Origin: Nocardioides lijunqiniae
Lineage (GTDB): Bacteria > Actinomycetota > Actinomycetes > Propionibacteriales > Nocardioidaceae
NCBI RefSeq assembly: GCF_015024225.1
Contig: NZ_JACJGM010000031.1
Span: 17,518-81,517, forward strand
Reading direction: 5' to 3'
Length of the DNA: 64,000 nucleotides
Under the pieces are notes generated by a model. That model was not told the origin of the DNA. It did no database searches and was given only the letters and a program-made list of their open reading frames with translations. This document shows, one piece after another, positions 55,187 to 63,898 of the stretch. The number at the start of each line of letters is the position of its first letter. Position 1 is the first letter of the stretch. The translations under genes were made by a program, and so were the position numbers.

Positions 55187-56164
55187 GTGACCGATGGGGA
55201 CGCGGTTGCCAACTACGCCGCGGCTGCGCTGAGCGAGTTGACGGCACAGAAGGCGATGTTGGACTCGATCACACTAAGCCGCGAGTTCTCGCTCGCTCCG
55301 ATGCGTGAGGCTCAGGCTCAGCGCGAAGCGATGCGTCAGGCCAAGGCGCAGCGCGAAGCGATGCGCGAGGCAATGTTTGCACCGATGCGTGAAGCCAAGG
55401 CCCAGCGCGAGGCGATGATGGCCCCCTTCCGCGACGCTCAGACCCAGCGCGAGCTGATGATGGCGCCTATCCGCGAGGCCAAGGCCCAGCGCGAAGCGAT
55501 GCGCGAGGCAATGTTGGCGCCAATGCGTGAAGCCAAGGCCCAGCGTGACGCGATGCTGAAGACCCTGAGGGCCCACCGCGAGGCGATGCTGGCGCCAATG
55601 CGTGAGGCTCAGGCTCAGCGCGAGGCGATGATGGCGCCTTTCCGTGAGGCGAAGGCCCAGCGCGACGCGATGTTGGAGACCCTGAAGGCCCACCGCAAGG
55701 AGATGCTGGCGCCAATGCGTCAGGCCCAGGCGCAGCGCGACGCGATGATCGCCCCCGTGCGTGCTGCAGTCGAGGCTCAACGACAAGCCTTTCTGCAAGC
55801 CTCCCCTGTTGACCAGGAGGAGTTCGCCCGGACGATGCTGGGTCCGGTCAGCGAGGCTGTGAGTTGGCAACTGGATGCGGTCGCTGCTGTTGCGGCCGAT
55901 TCTGACCAGACGGCCGACGAGGCCGAGGTGGCAGGCGGCGCGGTCCGGCCCACGGTGGGCAACGACTGGGCCCTCCACGTCTTCGCGGACTACACCGCGG
56001 TCATGGTCTTCCTCATGCTCGTGGGCTGGTGGCTTAGCGAGGCGACGCGGCATGGGAACGACCTGGCGGAGGCGAACGGAGCCGAGGTCTTCGCAACACT
56101 CTCGGGTTTCCTCACGCTTGCCTGGGCCATCCGCAATCTGATCCTCCGAGCCGGTGACGAGTAG
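55187..56164 (+). CDS. 14-residue-repeat coiled-coil protein with C-terminal membrane helices
   Basis: 325 aa from GTG; ACAGGGGG ribosome site 9-16 nt ahead. From about residue 37 to 190 it is a near-perfect repeat of 14 residues, APMREAKAQREAMM and variants, i.e. two heptads, predicting a long continuous coiled coil rich in Met, Gln and charged residues. Two hydrophobic helices follow (about 268-284 and 300-318), the latter ending near the C-terminus. It probably projects a rod from the membrane; function unknown. Confidence 0.7.
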   Translation: MTDGDAVANYAAAALSELTAQKAMLDSITLSREFSLAPMREAQAQREAMRQAKAQREAMREAMFAPMREAKAQREAMMAPFRDAQTQRELMMAPIREAKAQREAMREAMLAPMREAKAQRDAMLKTLRAHREAMLAPMREAQAQREAMMAPFREAKAQRDAMLETLKAHRKEMLAPMRQAQAQRDAMIAPVRAAVEAQRQAFLQASPVDQEEFARTMLGPVSEAVSWQLDAVAAVAADSDQTADEAEVAGGAVRPTVGNDWALHVFADYTAVMVFLMLVGWWLSEATRHGNDLAEANGAEVFATLSGFLTLAWAIRNLILRAGDE

Positions 56165-56704
56165 ACCGATCTGAAGGGCGAGGCCGCCGCACCGCCAGCT
56201 CGCGGCCGCGCGCACGCAGCTGAACATCGCCTACAACTACTGCGACCGCGCCGCGGTCCTCGACGCCACCTCCGGCGCCGAGTGCATCGGCGTCGAGGTC
56301 TCCGGCTCGGCCGAGGCCACCGGCATCTCGGCCGAGCCCCCGGCGGGTGGGAAGGGCCCCAACCCTCCCCACCCCACCCGGCACCAGGCACCGGCCCAAC
56401 CACCCTCAGAAAGGCCCCGGCCGGGCAAGAGCCCCGGCAAGGCGACGGCCCTACGGCCGCCACGGCCCTCGATTTCAACCACTTTGGGTACGCGTTCTTG
56501 CTCCCCGACGCCGCCCATCGTGTCTCGGCCGAGACACCGGTCAAGGGCAAGCGCTGTGCCCTGCGGGCACCCCTGACCGGCTTACCCGACCGGATCGGGC
56601 GGCAGTTGTCGGGAGCAAGCCACACGACAGGTCCCACCACCTGGTGGGCCATGTGGGCGCCTGACGTCCGAGCCAGATCACCCCCTCACGAAGGAGTACC
56701 AGCC
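56165..56704. promoter_or_regulatory. ssb copy 2 leader plus gene fragment
   Basis: The first ~200 bp encode an apparently coding-like stretch without a start (LNIAYNYCDRAAVLDATSG), possibly the remnant of another gene. From about 56490 on it is the duplicated ssb leader: perfect palindrome GTGTCTCGGCCGAGACAC (56520-56537), then a hairpin at 56537-56580 with outer arms CCGGTCA/TGACCGG and inner arms GTGCCC/GGGCAC. Confidence 0.6.
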
Positions 56705-57091
56705 ATGAGCACCACCACCGTCACGTTCGCCGGCAACCTCACCAGCGACCCCGAGCTCCGGTTCACCCCGTCCGGGACTCCGGTCGCGGAGTTCCGCGTC
56801 CTGGTCAACCGCCGGACCAAGGACCGCGAGACCAACGAGTACCACGACGCCGAGCCCACCGGACACAACTGCAAGGTCTGGGGCAAGAAGGCCGAGAACC
56901 TGGCCGAGTCCCTCACGTCCGGAGCACGCGTGGTCGTCCACGGACACGTCGAGACCGAGGCCTGGACCGACAAGGACACCCAGGCCAAGCGGACCCGCGA
57001 CGTCGTGATCGTCGACGAGATCGGCCCCTCGCTGAAGTACGCCACCGCAAAGGTCACCAACAACACCAAGACCACCACGCAGCAGGACTGA
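56705..57091 (+). CDS. ssb: Single-stranded DNA-binding protein (copy 2)
   Basis: 128 aa, nearly identical to the copy at 45.8 kb, with Phe in place of Ser at residue 30 (the usual aromatic DNA-stacking position in SSB; the Ser is in copy 1) and a shorter, TTTQQD-type end without acidic tip. ATG with GAAGGAG ribosome site. Plus strand, so the two copies form an inverted pair about 10.5 kb apart. Copy 2 looks the more canonical. Confidence 0.92.
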   Translation: MSTTTVTFAGNLTSDPELRFTPSGTPVAEFRVLVNRRTKDRETNEYHDAEPTGHNCKVWGKKAENLAESLTSGARVVVHGHVETEAWTDKDTQAKRTRDVVIVDEIGPSLKYATAKVTNNTKTTTQQD

Positions 57092-57493
57092 CCGACCACC
57101 AGCGCACGGGGGAGGGGACTGTCCCCTTCCCCCCGCAGGCTGATCTGCGTTTCATGATTCCCGAACGGCGCGAACGGAGTCGACCCTCTGCGACAGACCC
57201 GCGGCCGCGACGCGCAGGCCCAGCACTGGCGGCATGAACGGGCCTTGCTGGTCGCCTGCCGGAGGTACCGTCGACCCAACTGCGGCCCTCCTCACACGCA
57301 CCCGAGTGTGCCAGGGCTGCGCCTGCCGTCCGGCGTTGTACAGCAGTGCCAATATCGACGCGAATCGCCGTTGTCCTGGCCTAGTCCACATCCGAAAACT
57401 TGGGAAACACCCGGTACTAGGTCCCAGGGTAGTAAAGACTTCCCGGCAGTTAGGCACTTCTCCAGGGGTGCTGATCGCGCTTAGGGAGTTTTC
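57092..57493. other. Gap with a gene remnant
   Basis: At 57152-57235 the minus strand encodes VLGLRVAAAGLSQRVDSVRAVR, matching the C-terminal part of the small membrane protein encoded at 62151-62375. This shows that the ssb-to-small-module junction is duplicated. The rest (57240-57493) contains the upstream region of the large secreted gene and nothing else recognised. Confidence 0.5.
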
Positions 57494-60400
57494 ATGGCTG
57501 CGTCACCCTCCGCACGTCGGATGCGAACCATCGTTGGCGCAGGTGTCGCGACGTCGGCGCTGTTGGCAACATTCGCGGCGCAGCCCGTGGCGGCCCAGCT
57601 CGCAGGGTCACGCGCTCCGCTGACCCAGAGCGGCGCCACGGCCGGTCTGGACGAGGAGGCCGGGCTCGTTCCTGAGCTCGCCACGGAGACGTCGAACACG
57701 TACCGGCAGAGCGACGGCTCGATGAAGCTGGAGGCGTTCACCGAACCCGTGAACTTCCAAGCAGAAGATGACTCCTGGGTCCCGATCGACAACGAACTAG
57801 TGGCCGCGCCGGGCGCCGCGTATGAGGCCGAGAACGCCGCAAACAGCTTCGAGGTGAAGATTCCCTCGGACCCCGCTGTGACGCCGGTGAGGTTCACGAC
57901 TGAGGACGCCTGGGTGACGATGCGGATGCACGGCCTTGACGACGCCCCGCAGATCGAAGGTGAAGAGGCGACCTTCTCCGAGGTGGAAGACGCCGACGAG
58001 GTGACCTACCAGGTCAACAACACCGGCCTCAAGGAGGACATCGTTCTTGACGGTCCGCCCACCGAGGGCGAGGGGTCGTTGGTCTACACCTACAGCCTTG
58101 ACGCCAGCTCCGGCATCACTCCCGTGCTGACTGACTCTGGGTCGATCGAGTTTCGTCGTGCAGACGGCGAGACGGAGGTCGTGATGCCGGCGGGTTTCAT
58201 GACCGACTCGGCGAGCCCGTCGCCCGGGCTCAGCCACGACGTGGCCTACGAACTCGAGCCGCAGGGTGCTGGGTGGGCACTCACCGTCACGCCCAGCATG
58301 GGATGGCTGACCGACCCCGCACGGGTCTACCCCGTGACTATCGACCCCTCGCTGGCCGACAAGGTTGTGGGACGGAACTGCTGGCTTCGCAGCAGCACGC
58401 CGAACGAAAGCAACTGCTACACCCCGTTAATGCGAGCAGGTAGGAACGTGGACGGTGTCGCTACTCGCACGGTCTTGCTGTTCGATCTGTCCGCAGTTCC
58501 CGCTACCGCCGACGTTTACGGTGCCAACGTGGGCATCACGCAGTCCTCAATGCCGGGGATGATCAACGCGGACTACGCGCTGTACAAGGCCCTTAAGAGC
58601 TTCGACAACACGGCCACTTGGAACTCCGCAGGTGCCACAGGCGGCTGGGACGGCGGTAGCCCCGCCGAGGCGACTCCTTACGGCCGGATCCTCCTCTCGC
58701 CTAACTCAACTAGTCGCCGCTACTTCGCCGACAACTTCAAGACCCTCATCCAGGACTGGGTAACCAACCCCGGACACCGGACCTCACTCGTCCTCAAGCA
58801 GGCCACCCCGGTCGTCAACAACAGCGTCGTGTACTTCCACTCGAACAGATCCACAGCCAGCTCCGCTAACCATCCTGCACTCTCTGTCTATTACACGGTC
58901 CCGGCTCCCCCTGCTCCGCCAGTGACCGGCCCGCCCGTGCTGCAGGCCGGTGACGGGACTGTCCATACGGTCACAAACCTCGGCGCAACGCCGGTGACAG
59001 CTGCTACGAACCTGGTTGTTGGGCCCAACGCCACAGTTGACGTACCCCTCGCAGGCATTGGCTCCCTGCCATCGGCAGACGATCTGGCCGCCGTTTGGTC
59101 GAATGTGCGCGTGGCCAACTGGGGTGGCACTGCCGGTGGCGTCAGCGTCTACAACTCGGACGACGACTCTCCCCCGGCGATCGCGGGCCTCCCGTTCACA
59201 GCAACCGACTCGGCTGCCGATGGAGTCGCTAAGAACCTATTCAGTGCCGTCTCAGAAGGCGGCGGTGTCAGAATCCTCAACCACAGCAGCAGTCCAGTGA
59301 CGGTCACACTGACGGTGCAAGCGTGGTATGCGACGGCGGGCAACACTGTTCCCACCGCGACACTCCCCGCACCGATGGATAGCCCCCTGAAGGCAGAGGG
59401 CCAACTGCTCCTCAACGGAGCACCCGTAACGAATGGAGAAGTGCACGTCGAGGCCTGGCCCAACGACACCGTTCTGGACCAGCTACCCGAGGACGGAGAG
59501 GTCGAAATGCTTGATCTCGGGACCGTCACCACCGACAGCACTGGGTCCTTCGAGCTGCCTTTGGCAGGCGCTGAAGTACCGCCTGCCTACCGGGATTCTG
59601 AGGCGAGAGCGAACATCAGTCTCGAGGCCTCCTCCGCGTCACTCACGATGGAATACAGCCAGACGCTAGATCCGCTCACGGGCGGCCAACAGGGAACGCA
59701 GGCGATGAGCGTGACGTCCGACGCCGGCCCTGATGCCCTGGTCCTGGACTTGGGTGCGGGGACGGTAGATGAGGCATCAGACCCAGCCTCCGAGTGGCGC
59801 ACTGTCGATGATGAGCCGCTCTCGACACCTGAGCAGACGGCCGCGAAGACGGTAACCGTCCGACCTCGTTCTCCCTCGACCCCGGGAGCACTACAGCGCG
59901 GAGGCGGATGTCGAATCGCTAAGAAGGAGTTGGGTCCTGGCAAGCCAGAGCGTTTTGTATCCGTCTACAACTGGTCGGGCGCGAAGGCAGATCTCACCCA
60001 AGAAACGTCATCCGAGCATGAGATGGGGATCGCGTTCAAAGCGGAGAAGGGTGCGGTTTACACCGCGGATGGGACTAAGAAGGTAAAAACTTCGAGCAAG
60101 GGAGAAGCTCTAGGAATCGTCAATAAAACCTTCAGCAATAACGTCCGGTACCGCAAGTACGTCCGGGGGTGTAATTGGCTAGAGCCGAGTGAGTACGCCG
60201 TCTGGTACAAGCCCGAGATAATCGGCGCGTACTTTACGAACCCTGAACCGATCCAAGCCAAGAACTGGCGTCACAACTGCATTGACTATGATTTCAAATT
60301 CAAGTTCACTAAGCACAAGGGGTCGGGTTACACCAAGAAGGGGGGCATCGATCTGGGTTTTGTCAAATTGAATGCCCAATGGGGCTACGATAAGAAGTCA

Positions 60401-60505
60401 ACCGTCATGATTGATGTTCAGAAGTACTCGGAGATCTGCTCGAGTGAGCAGGGAGAAGAGATCAATCAGGCTCGGGGGATTCAAGCTCGAAAACTTGGGA
60501 CGTGA
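57494..60505 (+). CDS. Large secreted DNRLRE-like protein with AT-richer C-terminal tip
   Basis: 1003 aa; AGGGAGTTTTC before the ATG. A signal peptide (about 11-34) precedes a long β-rich region; LLFDLSAVPATADVYGANVGI and KTLIQDWVTNPGHRTSLVLK (about 328-435) match DNRLRE-type domains of secreted Rhs/wall-associated proteins. An Ig-like domain lies around 640-750. From about residue 800 on the composition shifts to Lys-rich (GVRYRKY, TKHKGSGYTKKGG) and the DNA becomes more AT-rich. The end overlaps the following lipoprotein gene (GTGA). It could be a secreted toxin or adhesin with an exchangeable tip. Confidence 0.68.
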   Translation: MAASPSARRMRTIVGAGVATSALLATFAAQPVAAQLAGSRAPLTQSGATAGLDEEAGLVPELATETSNTYRQSDGSMKLEAFTEPVNFQAEDDSWVPIDNELVAAPGAAYEAENAANSFEVKIPSDPAVTPVRFTTEDAWVTMRMHGLDDAPQIEGEEATFSEVEDADEVTYQVNNTGLKEDIVLDGPPTEGEGSLVYTYSLDASSGITPVLTDSGSIEFRRADGETEVVMPAGFMTDSASPSPGLSHDVAYELEPQGAGWALTVTPSMGWLTDPARVYPVTIDPSLADKVVGRNCWLRSSTPNESNCYTPLMRAGRNVDGVATRTVLLFDLSAVPATADVYGANVGITQSSMPGMINADYALYKALKSFDNTATWNSAGATGGWDGGSPAEATPYGRILLSPNSTSRRYFADNFKTLIQDWVTNPGHRTSLVLKQATPVVNNSVVYFHSNRSTASSANHPALSVYYTVPAPPAPPVTGPPVLQAGDGTVHTVTNLGATPVTAATNLVVGPNATVDVPLAGIGSLPSADDLAAVWSNVRVANWGGTAGGVSVYNSDDDSPPAIAGLPFTATDSAADGVAKNLFSAVSEGGGVRILNHSSSPVTVTLTVQAWYATAGNTVPTATLPAPMDSPLKAEGQLLLNGAPVTNGEVHVEAWPNDTVLDQLPEDGEVEMLDLGTVTTDSTGSFELPLAGAEVPPAYRDSEARANISLEASSASLTMEYSQTLDPLTGGQQGTQAMSVTSDAGPDALVLDLGAGTVDEASDPASEWRTVDDEPLSTPEQTAAKTVTVRPRSPSTPGALQRGGGCRIAKKELGPGKPERFVSVYNWSGAKADLTQETSSEHEMGIAFKAEKGAVYTADGTKKVKTSSKGEALGIVNKTFSNNVRYRKYVRGCNWLEPSEYAVWYKPEIIGAYFTNPEPIQAKNWRHNCIDYDFKFKFTKHKGSGYTKKGGIDLGFVKLNAQWGYDKKSTVMIDVQKYSEICSSEQGEEINQARGIQARKLGT

Positions 60506-61062
60506 TGTTCAAGATTTCCGCGTGCGGCGTCATCATCGTTGTCTTGACGCTGAGTCTCGCCGGCTGCGTCAACAACAACGAGGACAACGAAAGCGAATCC
60601 GCAGGGTTCCCGCGGGTAGTCGCTGGCAACCACGACCCGATTCGGGGTGGAATGGAGCCTGGAGCCGGTGGAGTTGCCTCCGTCAGGATCGGTTCGGTTT
60701 GTCGGGTCGGAGATCAACCGATTGAGCTGACCGAGGTCACTGTTGACGACGTAGAAGGCGACATCGCGCTTACCGACTTTTCTGTCTACGCTGACCCGCC
60801 GGGAGGACGTTTGGGAAGTGGGGCCCAACCGTTTCCGATCCGCGAGGTTTCTGGCTATCGAGGCGGCGACGTTGTTTCGGCCCTATGCAAGTCCGACTCG
60901 GATGTCTCGGGCGAATCACTCGCGGTTGAGCTGACCCTGAGCTCGGGGCCGCTCGGCGTCGCGAAGGGCTTCACACTCTCCTGGGAGAGCGAGGGTGGCA
61001 CTTACACGGTCAAGATTCCCTGGACGCAGGAGTTGTGCGTCAGGTACCGAGACTGTCACTGA
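60502..61062 (+). CDS. Lipoprotein coupled to the large secreted protein
   Basis: 186 aa from the GTG overlapping the upstream stop (an ATG one codon later gives 185). The N-terminus is hydrophobic with lipobox LSLAGC (Cys about residue 22), then an acidic Asn/Glu linker. Two or three cysteines remain in the mature part (SVCRVG, ALCKSD, ELCVRYRDC). Coupling suggests a partner of the large protein, possibly an immunity- or chaperone-like lipoprotein. Confidence 0.6.
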   Translation: MMFKISACGVIIVVLTLSLAGCVNNNEDNESESAGFPRVVAGNHDPIRGGMEPGAGGVASVRIGSVCRVGDQPIELTEVTVDDVEGDIALTDFSVYADPPGGRLGSGAQPFPIREVSGYRGGDVVSALCKSDSDVSGESLAVELTLSSGPLGVAKGFTLSWESEGGTYTVKIPWTQELCVRYRDCH

Positions 61063-61244
61063 GGCCTCGTTAGAGGCCAAATCGGCGCACAGACAGAGGA
61101 CGGGTACAACCGAGCGGAGATCTCGTAGCAATTGGGGTCGCTGGCCCGTCAGATCACCACACGGACAGATCTCAGGCAGCCCATCGCGAGCCGAGCCTGT
61201 CGAGGAGCTCGCGCACAGTGTCACCGGCGACGACCTGGCCGGGG

Positions 61245-61930
61245 ATCCGGGTTGGGGTTGGTCAGGTCATCGAACGCGGAAAGCGCCGAGGAGTACGTGA
61301 GCGCTTTGACGCGAAGTTTCGGTCATGAATTCATCCTGTCGGCTGTCCCGAGGCCCTGCGTTCAGTAAGGCGCAGGCGTCGGCTCGAGTCCGTCGCATTG
61401 ACAGGTGCAGCCGCGCCGGATCATCAGCTCAACCTGGTTCTCACAGTCCTCGGCCAGGTGTTCGGGCACCTCGCACATCGCATCGACTCATCGTTGCTCT
61501 CCTTGCTGCTGGAGTGCCTATTGATGGTCGGCATGCTTGGGTGGCACCCACGCCGGGGTACGGCACCACATGAGCGTTGGCCGGGCGGCCCGGCCAAATC
61601 CTCGGCGATCTCCACCGTGCTCAGCCCCTTACAGTCCGTGACCGCTGGGGCGTCGCACGACCTAGGCTCCGCACGATCCCTCTCCCGCCATCGCCAGCCG
61701 CCTTTCCGTCACCAGATGGGTCAGGCGGCGCCGGAGGCGCCGCCGCCCTGGTCCTCACCGTGGGGCGGGAACGAGACATCGACGCACGCACTGTGACCAG
61801 TCGAGCCGGAGGCTCGCGAAGGGGTCGCGGCCGTCAGGCCGATGTTGATCGACTTCGGGACGCCGAGGCCCGCGTCGTGAGCTCGCGCTGCTTCCAGCCT
61901 GAGGTCTTGGCCGCGGCGTGCGCGCTCTCG
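61245..61930. pseudogene. Decayed copy of the small-gene module
   Basis: Collinear with the intact module at 62151-63594. A piece of the 103-aa gene (about 61245-61325), a frameshifted Cys-rich gene (about 61330-61490), the conserved spacer, then the C-terminal end of the 124-aa coiled-coil gene (from 61721). Frames are broken, and the upstream part of the 103-aa gene as well as the membrane gene are missing. Confidence 0.7.
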
Positions 61931-61995
61931 GCCCCCTCGGCACCTGAGCTGACCAGGCCGTGGTGAGTGGGCCCCCGGTGAGCACCCCCCGGGAG

Positions 61996-62103
61996 GCCAA
62001 GAGGACCCGCGACGTCGTGATCGTCGACGAGATCGGCCCCTCACTGAAGTACGCCACCGCTGAGGTCGCCGACAACACCAAGACCACCACGCAGCAGGAC
62101 TGA
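61996..62103 (+). pseudogene. ssb 3' fragment
   Basis: 35 codons, beginning AKRTRDVVIVDEIGPSLKYA, identical in most positions to the end of both ssb genes, followed by the same downstream sequence as ssb copy 2. A remnant of a third ssb copy. Confidence 0.85.
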
Positions 62104-62150
62104 CCGTCGACCACCAGGGCGCGGGGGACTGGGCCCTTCCCCCCGCAGGC

Positions 62151-62375
62151 TCATTTGCGTTTCGTGATTCGCCGAACGGCGCGAACGGACTCGACCACCT
62201 GCCACAGACCCACGGCCGCGACCAGCAGGCCCAGCACCAGCAAGAACACGCGGTTGCCAGTGGCGGTCTCGTCATGTCGCATGAAGAACGCGACGAAGAC
62301 CATTGTCGCAAAGAAGCAGGCGCGCAGAACACCGGCGAGGCTCTCAAGAACGGCCGCGCGCCCTGGGCGGTTCAT
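62151..62375 (-). CDS. Small two-helix membrane protein
   Basis: 74 aa from MNRPGRAAVL; two hydrophobic helices (about 12-30 and 40-58) and a basic C-terminus SVRAVRRITKRK. Its start overlaps the stop of the 28-aa peptide gene (ATGA). Truncated homologue at 57152-57235. Confidence 0.6.
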   Translation of the reverse strand: MNRPGRAAVLESLAGVLRACFFATMVFVAFFMRHDETATGNRVFLLVLGLLVAAVGLWQVVESVRAVRRITKRK

Positions 62376-62458
62376 GGTCGCCGGTCGCGCATCGACCACC
62401 CGATGTAGATCCCGCCGACCGCGGCCGCCAGGTGCGTCACCACCAGCAGGACGTCCAC
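62372..62458 (-). CDS. 28-residue membrane microprotein
   Basis: GTG start sharing one base with the TAG of the upstream 103-aa gene, TGA overlapping the next ATG. The peptide VDVLLVVTHLAAAVGGIYIG then WSMRDRRP is one hydrophobic helix with a basic tail. Coupling on both sides supports translation. Confidence 0.5.
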   Translation of the reverse strand: MDVLLVVTHLAAAVGGIYIGWSMRDRRP

Positions 62459-62769
62459 TAGTCACTCGCGGCCAGGTCGATGACTGCCCGCAGTTCTTGG
62501 ATGATCCCTTCTCCGGTCAGCGTCGGGTCTTCGCGCATCCGAGCGGCGGTAGTGGCAGCGAGGAGTTCCAGCGCAGCATGAAGCAACGGCTGCACGTCAA
62601 CGCTCGTCGTCTGAGCCTCGTCGTCGATGAGTAGCGACACCGCACCTATGTCCTCGAGCCTTCGCAGGGCAAGACGAATCGCCGGGTCCGGGTTGGGGTT
62701 GGTCAGGTCATCGAACGCGGAGAGCGCGTCGAGAAGTACGTGAGCGCTTTGATGCGAAGCTTCGGTCAT
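62458..62769 (-). CDS. 103-residue helical hypothetical protein
   Basis: Starts MTEASHQSAH in an ATGA overlap with the Cys-rich gene. Helical and acidic (LLDALSAFDDLTNPNPDPAIR), no recognised family. A partial broken copy exists at about 61.25-61.33 kb. Confidence 0.55.
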   Translation of the reverse strand: MTEASHQSAHVLLDALSAFDDLTNPNPDPAIRLALRRLEDIGAVSLLIDDEAQTTSVDVQPLLHAALELLAATTAARMREDPTLTGEGIIQELRAVIDLAASD

Positions 62770-62936
62770 GGGCTCATCCTGTCGGTTGTCCCGAGGCTCT
62801 GCGTCCAGTACGGCGCCGGCGCCGGTTCCGGCCGACCGCGTCCGCAAGTGCAGCTGCGTCGCATCATCGGCTCAGCGCCGTTGTCGCAAGTCTCGGCCAG
62901 GTCCTCCTGCACCTTGCACGGATCGCATTGACTCAT
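62766..62936 (-). CDS. Small cysteine-rich protein
   Basis: 56 aa starting MSQCDPCKVQ; cysteines arranged C-x2-C, C, C-x-C (CDPC, ETCDNG, RSCTCGRG), a plausible zinc site. AGGGGAGAG ribosome site ahead of the ATG. The duplicate at 61.33-61.49 kb keeps the CTC motif but is frameshifted. Confidence 0.55.
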   Translation of the reverse strand: MSQCDPCKVQEDLAETCDNGAEPMMRRSCTCGRGRPEPAPAPYWTQSLGTTDRMSP

Positions 62937-63219
62937 CGTTGCTCTCCCCTTGCTGCTGGAGTGCTGATCGTTGGTCGCCATGGTCGGGTGGCACCGACGC
63001 CGGGGTACGGCACCCACGGGAGCGTTGGCCGGGCGGCCCGGCCAAATCTTCGGTGGTCTCCACCGTGCTCAGCCCCTGACAGTCCGTGACCGCTGGGGCG
63101 TTGCACGACCTGGGCTCCGCACGATCCCTCTCCCTCCCTCACCAGCCGACCAGCGTCACCAGCTGACGGTGCAGGTCGACGCCCCCGGCGGTCGTGGAGG
63201 CAGACGCAGGGGCGCGGGG

Positions 63220-63594
63220 TCAGGCGACGCCGGAGGCGCCGCCTGAGTCCTCACCGTGGGGCGGGAATGACACGTCGACGCGAGCACTGGGACCAGTCGA
63301 GCCGGAGCCTCGCGAAGGAGCTACGGCCGGCAGGCCGGCGTTTATCGACTTGGGCACGCCGAGGCCCGCGTCTGCGAGCTCGCGTGGCTTCCAGCCGGCG
63401 GCCTTGGCCGCGGCGTGCGCGGTCTCGGCCTCCTCGAGGAGCGCGTTGCGGGCGGCGACCCGCTCGGCGATCTCCTGGTCTTCGGTCTCGATCTTGTCAA
63501 GCACTTCGGCGAGAGTCCGCACGGCGGTCTCCTTCTCCGCGAGGAGCGCGTCGAGCGCGCTCTTGACCTTCTTGTCGACGTCGCGTTTGGCCAT
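63220..63594 (-). CDS. Helical coiled-coil hypothetical protein
   Basis: 124 aa starting MAKRDVDKKVKSALDALLAE. Residues 5-70 form a continuous charged helix, probably a coiled coil; the C-terminus is Gly/Ser-rich and disordered and ends DSGGASGVA. Its tail is duplicated at 61721-61930. Divergent from the plus-strand gene at 63899. Unknown function; found here as first gene of the small module. Confidence 0.6.
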   Translation of the reverse strand: MAKRDVDKKVKSALDALLAEKETAVRTLAEVLDKIETEDQEIAERVAARNALLEEAETAHAAAKAAGWKPRELADAGLGVPKSINAGLPAVAPSRGSGSTGPSARVDVSFPPHGEDSGGASGVA

Positions 63595-63898
63595 CGGTTG
63601 CGTCCTTCCGTCCCGAGAATGTGCCGTCTCCGGCGCAGCCGGTGCCCGATGCGTTCGGCTGTTCTGCGTCGGTGCTGTGGCCTCTGGTTCCGCTGGAGGC
63701 GGGGGGCCACGAGAGCGGCCAGCCTACTCTCGGTGAGGCCGCTGCGCTACGTATAGAACGGGAGCAAGCTAAACGGTAAGCCGTGCTTACCGTTGAATGC
63801 CGCCACGCCGCATGCCACACTGCGGAGGTCGGCAATGTGGAGACCCCCCCTTTCGGGGGTCGCTGCGCTGGGCTGAAGAGGCGAAGGAGCGAAGGCGC
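63595..63898. promoter_or_regulatory. Divergent control region with two hairpins
   Basis: Contains the 10-bp-arm dyad at 63772-63794 and a GC hairpin at 63842-63861 (arms GACCCCC and GGGGGTC). Both lie between the divergent small module and the gene starting at 63899. Confidence 0.5.
63772..63794. promoter_or_regulatory. Perfect dyad AACGGTAAGC / GCTTACCGTT
   Basis: 10-bp arms separated by CGT, AT-richer than the surroundings, in the middle of a divergent intergenic region. Typical size and shape of a repressor operator. Confidence 0.6.

Noticed and set aside
55300..55760. Regular DNA repeats as a CRISPR array
   Set aside because: The repeats are in frame with a coiled-coil protein and have no unique spacers of constant length.
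63842..63861. GACCCCC/GGGGGTC hairpin as a terminator
   Set aside because: No T-tract follows on either strand and no gene ends nearby; kept only as a hairpin in the control region.
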